This document shows, piece after piece, positions 7,824 to 14,984 of a DNA stretch of 14,984 bases; within the stretch, counting starts at the first letter, position 1, and each line of letters opens with the position of its first letter. This DNA comes from Myxococcales bacterium (GTDB lineage: Bacteria > Myxococcota_A > Polyangia > Polyangiales > JADJMO01). A program made the position numbers and the translations under genes. Under the pieces are notes generated by a model. That model saw only the letters and a list, made by a program, of their open reading frames with translations. It was not told where the DNA came from and did no database searches. Location of the stretch: the NCBI GenBank assembly GCA_021783935.1, contig JAJXTK010000065.1, positions 1-14,984 of the forward strand, given 5' to 3'.

Positions 7824-7971
7824 GTCAGCCGGTGCTTGCCGCGGTGGCTCGGCAGGTCGGGCAGGCGGCCGACGCGCCGTGCTCTCTGCGCCGAGCGGCT
7901 GAAATGCTTGCCGTTCACAACTATTCTTAACCGCTTGCGGTGCCCGATCGGCGGCGCGAACGTCCCCCCGC

Positions 7972-9317
<1,346 letters not shown>

Positions 9318-9321
<4 letters not shown>

Positions 9322-12300
9322 GCATCTCCGAGCCGTTCATCCGTCGTCCGGTCGCGACGACGCTGCTGATGATCGGGCTCTTGCTCGCGGGGCTCGTCGC
9401 CTACAAGCAGCTCGCCGTCTCGGCCCTGCCGCAGGTCGACTACCCGACCATCGTCGTCTCGACCTACCTGCCCGGTGCGAGCGCCGACACCATGGCCTCC
9501 GCGGTCACCACGCCGCTCGAGCGCCAGTTCGGTCAGGTGCCGTCGCTCGCCAGCATGACGTCGGTGTCGAGCTTCGGGTGGTCCCAAGTCACCCTGCAAT
9601 TCACCCTCGATCGCAGCATCGACGCGGCCGAGCAGGACGTGCAGGCGGCGATCAACGCGGCCTCGGCGCTCTTGCCGCGGCAGCTGCCGGCGCCACCGAC
9701 CTACAGCAAGTCCAACCCCGCCGACCAGCCGATCCTCACGCTGTCGGTCAGCTCCGAGACGCTGCCGCTCGAGAAGGTCGACGACTACGCCGACTCGATC
9801 CTCGCGCAGAAGATCTCGCAGGTCTCGGGGGTCGGCCTCGTGACGCTCAACGGCGGCCAGAAGCCGGCGGTGCGCGTGCAGGTCGACCCCGAGGCGCTCG
9901 CGGGCGCCGGGCTCTCGATGGAGGACGTGCGCCAGGCGATCTTCACCGCGAACGTCAACCAGCCCAAGGGGAGCCTCGACGGCCCGCGCACCGACTACAC
10001 GCTCGCGACCGACGACCAGCTCTACGAGGCCAAGACCTTCCGGCCGATCATCATCGCGTACGCCAACGGCGCGCCGATCCGGCTGAAGGACGTCGCCAAC
10101 GTCGACGACGGCGTCGAGAACAGCCAGCTCGCCGGCTGGGCCAACGGCAAGCGCGCCGTCATCCTCAACGTCCAGCGCCAGCCCGGGGCGAACATCATCC
10201 AGGTCGCCGACCGGGTGAAGGCGCTGCTGCCGAAGCTGTCGGTCAGCCTGCCGCAGGCGCTCGAGGTGAAGGTCATCGCCGACCGCACCGAGACGGTGCG
10301 CGCCTCGGTCGACGACGTGCAGTTCACGCTCCTGCTCACCATCGGCCTCGTCGTCGCGGTGATCTACCTGTTCCTGCGCGATCTGCGCGCCACGATCATC
10401 CCGGGCGTCGCGGTGCCGCTCTCGCTCGTCGGCACCTTCGGCATCATGTACCTGCTCGGCTACAGCCTCGACAACCTGTCGCTGATGGCGCTGACCATCT
10501 CGACCGGCTTCGTCGTCGACGACGCGATCGTCATGATCGAGAACATCGCCCGCTACATCGAGGCGGGCGATCGCCCCTTCGTGGCGGCGCTCAAGGGGGC
10601 CAAGCAGATCGGCTTCACGATCGTGTCGTTGACCGTCTCGCTCGTCGCGGTGCTCATCCCCCTCTTGTTCATGCAGGGGCTGATCGGGCGCCTCTTCAGG
10701 GAATTCGCGGTCACGCTCGCGGCGGCGATCGGCGTCTCGGCGATCTTGTCGCTGACGCTCACGCCGATGATGTGCGCGCACATCCTCGCGCCGCACGACG
10801 AGCACGCGCAGCACAACTGGTTCTACCGCGCGACGGAGCGCTTCTGGGACGCGGTGCTCGCCGGCTACGACCGCGGCCTGCGTTTCGTGCTGCGCCACAA
10901 GCTCGCGACGCTGCTGGTGACGATCGGCACGCTCGGCCTGACGGTGCACCTCGCGCTCGCGATCCCGAAGGGCTTCTTCCCCTCGCAGGACACGGGGCTG
11001 GTGCTCGGCGTCACCGAGGCCTCGGCCGACGTCTCGTTCCCGCGCATGATGGCGCTGCAGCGCCAGGTCGCCGAGATCGTGCAGCAGGACCCGGACGTCG
11101 CGACGGTGGCCTCGTTCATCGGCGCCGACGGCACCAACGCGACGACCAACTCGGGCCGGCTCTCGATCGCGCTCAAGCCCCGCGACGATCGCGCGGCGAG
11201 CGCCCAGGAGGTCATCGACCGCATCGCGCCGAAGGTCGCGGCGATCCACGGCATCTCGCTCTTCATGCAGCCGGTGCAGGACCTCCAGGTCGACGCCCGC
11301 ATCGCCCGCACGCAGTACCAGTACACGCTCGAGGACGCCGACCCCGAGGAGCTTTCGACCTGGGCGCCGAAGGTCGTCGACGCGCTCAAGCAGCTGCCCA
11401 TGCTGCGCGACGTCGCGAGCGACCTTCAGACCGGGGGCCTGGCGCAGTCGGTGGTGATCGATCGGGACACCGCCTCGCGGCTCGGCATCGCGACGCAGAC
11501 CATCGACGACACGCTCTACGACGCCTTCGGCCAGCGCATGGTGTCGACGATCTTCACGCAGCTGAACCAGTACCGCGTCATCCTCGAGGTCAAGCCGGAG
11601 ATGCAGCGCTCGGCCGACGCGCTCAAGACCCTGTTCGTGCGCGCGCCGTCGGGCGACGCGGTCCCGCTCTCGGCCCTCGCGCACTTCGAACGCAAGACCG
11701 TCCCCCTCGCGATCTCGCACCAAGGGCAGTTCCCGTCGGCGACCGTGTCGTTCAACCTCGCGACCGGCGCCTCGCTCGGCGACGCCGTGGCCGCGATCCA
11801 GGGCGCGAACGACGCGATCTCGCTCCCCCCCGGCGTGCACGCGGCGTTCGTCGGCACCGCGCAGGCCTTCTCGGACTCGCTCTCGAGCGAGCCGATCCTG
11901 ATCCTCGCGGCGGTGCTCACCGTCTACATCGTGCTCGGCGTGCTCTACGAGAGCTACATCCACCCGATCACGATCATCTCCACGCTCCCCTCGGCCGGCG
12001 TCGGCGCCTTCCTCGCGCTCATGGTCGCCAAGACCGACTTCAGCATCATCGCGCTCATCGGCGTCGTGCTGTTGATCGGCATCGTCAAGAAGAACGCGAT
12101 CATGATGATCGACTTCGCGCTCGAGGCGGAGCGCGACGAGGGGCTCGACAGCGAGTCGGCGATCCACAAGGCCTGCCTGCTGCGCTTTCGCCCGATCATG
12201 ATGACCACGCTCGCCGCGCTCCTCGGCGGCCTGCCGCTCGCCCTCGAGCACGGCACCGGCGCCGAGCTGCGTCGCCCGCTCGGCATCACGATCGTCGGCG

Positions 12301-12425
12301 GCCTCCTGATCTCGCAGGTGCTCACGCTCTACACGACGCCGGTCGTCTACCTCTACATGGCGCGGCTCGGTCGTTGGCTGCGCCCGCGTCGCGTCGCGGC
12401 GGAGGCGCCCTTGGCGGCCGAATGA
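9318..12425 (+). CDS. mdtB: RND efflux permease, MdtB-like
   Basis: A complete 1035-residue proton-driven RND transporter (E. coli MdtB is about 1040). TM1 lies at about residues 12-30, with IRRPVATTLLMIGLLLAG close to the MdtB N-terminus. Porter-domain stretches VSALPQVDYPTI, VTTPLERQFGQ, DVQAAINAASALLPRQLP and GVGLVTLNGGQKPAVRV also read as MdtB. TM4 carries the proton-relay aspartates Asp401-Asp402 in GFVVDDAIV. TM10 holds Lys924-Lys925 before NAIMMIDFA, Lys925 corresponding to AcrB Lys940, so transport should be active. Large periplasmic loops lie between TM1-TM2 and TM7-TM8. ATG 9318 overlaps the adaptor stop and the gene's own stop overlaps the next start, both as ATGA, so translation is probably coupled. 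In E. coli, MdtB and MdtC form a mixed trimer; the same is expected here by homology. Substrates cannot be read from sequence. Confidence 0.95.
10460..10525 (+). repeat. 66-bp tract identical to 13633-13698 (permease TM4 region), copy 1
   Basis: These 66 bases match 13633-13698 in the second permease gene without a mismatch, silent positions included. They encode YSLDNLSLMALTISTGFVVDD, the segment ending at the proton-relay aspartates. The ~60 bases upstream are also nearly identical. Shared ancestry plus strong codon bias explains part of this; recent gene conversion is a possible cause. Confidence 0.9.
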
Positions 12426-14984
12426 GCGCGCACGGCCCCCCCTCGGAGCGCGACAAGCCGCCGGCCTCGGGGCTGAACGTCCACACCCTCGTCAACTTCT
12501 CGGCGCCCTTCATCCAGCGTCCGATCGCGACCTCCTTGCTCGCGCTCGCGGTGCTGCTCGCGGGGCTCGCCGCCTATCGGCTGCTGCCGGTCTCGCCGCT
12601 GCCGCGCGTCGACTTCCCCACCGTGAACGCGAGCGGCGGGCTGCCGGGCGCGAGCCCCGAGACGATCGCGGCCAACATCGCGGCGCCGCTGGAGCGCCGG
12701 TTCGGGCGCATCGCGGGGGTCACCGAGATGACGTCGACGAGCTCGCTCGGCAGCACGTCGATCACGCTGCAATTCGACCTCGATCGCGACGTCGACGCCG
12801 CCGCGCGCGACGTGCAGGCGGCGATCAACGCGGCGGGCGGCGACTTGCCGCAGAACCTCCCGCAGCTGCCCACCTTCCGTAAGGTGAACCCGGCCGACGC
12901 GCCGATCGTCGTGATGGCGCTCACCTCCGACGTGGTGCCGCTGCCGCAGCTCTTCGAGGCGTCGAACACCATCCTCGCGCAGAAGATCTCGCAGGTCCCC
13001 GGCGTCGGGCAGGTCTTCGTCGGCGGCGGCCAGCAGCCGGCGGTCCGCGTGCAGGTGGACCCCTACCGCCTCGCCGGGCTCGGCATGAGCCTCGAGGACG
13101 TCCGCAACGTGATCGCCAACGCGACGGTCGACTCGCCCAAGGGGTCGTTCACCGGGCCCTTCCAGTCGGAGGCGATCGCCGCCAACGATCAGCTGCTCGG
13201 CGCGAAGCTCTGGTCGCAGGTGCCGCTGCGCGTGAGCGGCGACGGGATCGTTCGCCTGTCGGACGTCGGGCGCGTGGTCGACAGCGTCGAGAACGAGCGC
13301 GTCGCGGCCTGGATCGACGGGCGGCGCTGCGTGCTGCTCGTGGTGCGCCGCCAGCCGGGCGCCAACATCATCGAGACCACCGAGCGGGTGAAGGCGATCA
13401 TGCCCGAGGTGATGAAGTCGGTCTCGCCGGCGGTGCGCTACGTCGCGGGGGTCGATCGCACGCAGACGATCCGCGCCTCGGTCGAGGACGTCGAGCGCAC
13501 GTTGATCATCAGCGTGCTGCTCGTCGTCGCGGTGGTGTTCGTCTTCTTGCGATCGTTCCGCGCGACCTTGATCCCGAGCGTCGCGGTGCCGGTCTCGCTC
13601 GTCGGCACCTTCGGGGCGATGTACCTGCTCGACTACAGCCTCGACAACCTGTCGCTGATGGCGCTGACCATCTCGACCGGCTTCGTCGTCGACGACGCCA
13701 TCGTCGTGACCGAGAACATCGCGCGCTTCATCGAGCACGGCGAGCCGCCGGTCGCCGCCGCGCTCAAGGGGGCGCGCCAGATCGGCTTCACGATCATGTC
13801 CATCACCGCCTCGCTCTTGGCGGTGTTCATCCCGATCCTGCTCATGGGCGGCATCGTCGGGCGCCTGTTTCGCGAGTTCGCCGTCACGCTGAGCGTCGCC
13901 ATCGCGATCTCGATGGTCGTCTCGCTGACCCTCACGCCCATGATGGCCTCGCGCCTGCTCGACGCGCGGATGCACGAGGCGCAGGGCGCCTTCTTCCGCG
14001 CCACCGAGGCCGTCTTCGACGGCATGCTCCGCGTCTACTCCGCCATGCTCCGCTGGGTGCTGCGGCACCGCGTGCTCGTCGGCGTGGTGACGATCGGCAC
14101 CGTCGCGCTGACCGTCTGGCTCTACGCGTTCGTGCCGAAGGGGCTCTTCCCGCAGCAGGACACCGGCATGCTGATGGGCTTCTTGGACGCGCCGCAGGAC
14201 ATCAGCTTCCCGGCGATGAAGGCGCGCTCCGAGACGGTCAACGAGGTCATCCGCACCGACCCCGACGTCGAGCACGCGACCTCGTTCATCGGCGGCGGCC
14301 CGGGCGGCGGCGCGCTCAACACCGGCACCGTCTTCGTGACGCTCAAGCCGATCGGGCAGCGCAAGGCCAGCGTCGACGAGGTCATCGCGCGCCTGCGCCC
14401 GAAGCTCGCCAAGGTCGAGGGGATAACCCTGTTCCTCCAGGCTGCGCAGGACGTCCGCGTCGGCGGGCGCCTCTCGCGCACGCAGTACCAGTACACGCTG
14501 CAGAGCGCCGACCTCGGCGAGCTCACGACGTGGACGCCGCGCATGCTCGACGCCCTGCGCAAGGTGCAGCTGCTCAAGGACGTCGCGAGCGACCTGCAGA
14601 CCTCGGGGCGCGAGATCGAGCTGGCGATCGATCGCGATCAGGCGTCGCGCTTCGGCATCACCCCCTCGCTGGTCGATCAGACGCTCTACGACGCGTTCGG
14701 GCAGCGGCAGGTCGCCCTCACGCTCACGCAGGCGAACCCCTACCGCGTGGTGCTCGAGGTGCTCCCCGAGCTGCAGCAGAACCCCGACGCGCTCGGGCAG
14801 CTGTTCGTCGGCTCGCCGCTCGGCGGTCAGGTGCCGCTGTCGGCGATCACGAAGATGTCGCAGCTGCCGACCGCGCTCTCGGTGAACCACCAGGGGCAGT
14901 TCCCGGCGACGACGCTCTCGTTCAACCTCGCGCCGAACGCGTCGCTGAGCCAGGCGCTCACCTCCATCGCCAAGGTCGAGCGCG
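12422..14984 (+). CDS. mdtC: RND efflux permease, MdtC-like (3' end beyond window)
   Basis: The first 854 residues of a second RND permease are present (full MdtC proteins are about 1025). It reads as MdtC rather than MdtB: LPVSPLPRVDFPTV, GRIAGVTEMTSTSSLGS, LQFDLDRDVDAAARDVQAAINAA and RKVNPADAPIVVMALTSD all fit MdtC. TM4 contains Asp424-Asp425 in GFVVDDAIVV. The C-terminal membrane half with the TM10 lysine lies outside. ATG 12422 overlaps the mdtB-like stop as ATGA. About 25 extra residues (MSAHGPPSERDKPPASGLNV) precede the usual start of TM1, forming a polar, Pro-rich cytoplasmic extension. A downstream start is possible, but no ATG or GTG with a better ribosome site is evident in that stretch. 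It should partner the MdtB-like subunit in one trimer. A TolC-type gene may follow outside the window. Confidence 0.94.
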   Translation, partial: MSAHGPPSERDKPPASGLNVHTLVNFSAPFIQRPIATSLLALAVLLAGLAAYRLLPVSPLPRVDFPTVNASGGLPGASPETIAANIAAPLERRFGRIAGVTEMTSTSSLGSTSITLQFDLDRDVDAAARDVQAAINAAGGDLPQNLPQLPTFRKVNPADAPIVVMALTSDVVPLPQLFEASNTILAQKISQVPGVGQVFVGGGQQPAVRVQVDPYRLAGLGMSLEDVRNVIANATVDSPKGSFTGPFQSEAIAANDQLLGAKLWSQVPLRVSGDGIVRLSDVGRVVDSVENERVAAWIDGRRCVLLVVRRQPGANIIETTERVKAIMPEVMKSVSPAVRYVAGVDRTQTIRASVEDVERTLIISVLLVVAVVFVFLRSFRATLIPSVAVPVSLVGTFGAMYLLDYSLDNLSLMALTISTGFVVDDAIVVTENIARFIEHGEPPVAAALKGARQIGFTIMSITASLLAVFIPILLMGGIVGRLFREFAVTLSVAIAISMVVSLTLTPMMASRLLDARMHEAQGAFFRATEAVFDGMLRVYSAMLRWVLRHRVLVGVVTIGTVALTVWLYAFVPKGLFPQQDTGMLMGFLDAPQDISFPAMKARSETVNEVIRTDPDVEHATSFIGGGPGGGALNTGTVFVTLKPIGQRKASVDEVIARLRPKLAKVEGITLFLQAAQDVRVGGRLSRTQYQYTLQSADLGELTTWTPRMLDALRKVQLLKDVASDLQTSGREIELAIDRDQASRFGITPSLVDQTLYDAFGQRQVALTLTQANPYRVVLEVLPELQQNPDALGQLFVGSPLGGQVPLSAITKMSQLPTALSVNHQGQFPATTLSFNLAPNASLSQALTSIAKVER
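13633..13698 (+). repeat. 66-bp tract identical to 10460-10525, copy 2
   Basis: Second copy of the identical TM4-coding tract, at the equivalent position of the MdtC-like gene, ending within the Asp424-Asp425-Ala codons. Outside the TM4 neighbourhood the two genes differ widely in both protein and DNA. Confidence 0.9.

Noticed and set aside
7835..7856. Hairpin after the 84-residue gene as a terminator
   Set aside because: The stem is imperfect (five pairs plus one wobble and an outer pair), the loop is 8 nt and no T-run follows. Such stems are common by chance at this GC content.
12353..14890. Minus-strand frame of about 845 codons opposite the MdtC-like gene
   Set aside because: Antisense shadow of the second permease; no family resemblance.

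Overview
The window is very GC-rich and almost every codon ends in G or C. Together with a surface lipoprotein carrying a von Willebrand A-like domain, a multidomain polyketide/fatty-acid synthase and large gene size, this suggests a Myxococcota (myxobacterial) chromosome. That placement is inferred from style and gene families only. No rRNA, tRNA, CRISPR array, transposase or phage gene was seen.

The left part (1-4602) is a leftward two-gene unit: an acyl-CoA dehydrogenase (2932-4602) followed 48 nt later by the N-terminal 961 residues of a large type I synthase (KS-AT, running off the left edge). The KS resembles the first subunit of polyunsaturated-fatty-acid (PUFA) synthases. The pair therefore looks like the start of a lipid or polyketide biosynthesis cluster. 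A roughly 480-bp noncoding stretch (4603-5084) lies upstream of it and holds two closely spaced perfect inverted repeats.

The middle (5085-7391) is a leftward gene for a 768-residue cysteine-rich lipoprotein with a VWA-like domain whose metal-binding motif is degenerate. A 177-bp divergent gap separates it from a rightward gene for an 84-residue conserved-looking protein of unknown function (7569-7823).

The right part (7972-14984) is a rightward tripartite efflux operon of the MdtABC type: a membrane-anchored periplasmic adaptor (mdtA-like), then two different RND permeases (mdtB-like, complete; mdtC-like, cut by the right edge). Both junctions are 4-bp ATGA overlaps, so translation is probably coupled. 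The adaptor and the two permeases would form an inner-membrane proton-driven drug/metabolite pump. An outer-membrane TolC-like channel is needed but not encoded within the window.

Most of the window is recognisable. The points most worth a second look are the dehydrogenase plus PUFA-synthase-like pairing, a 66-bp perfectly identical tract shared by the two permease genes, the paired palindromes at 5001-5051, a hexanucleotide repeat encoding a Ser-Ala tail on the adaptor, and the unassigned 84-residue protein.
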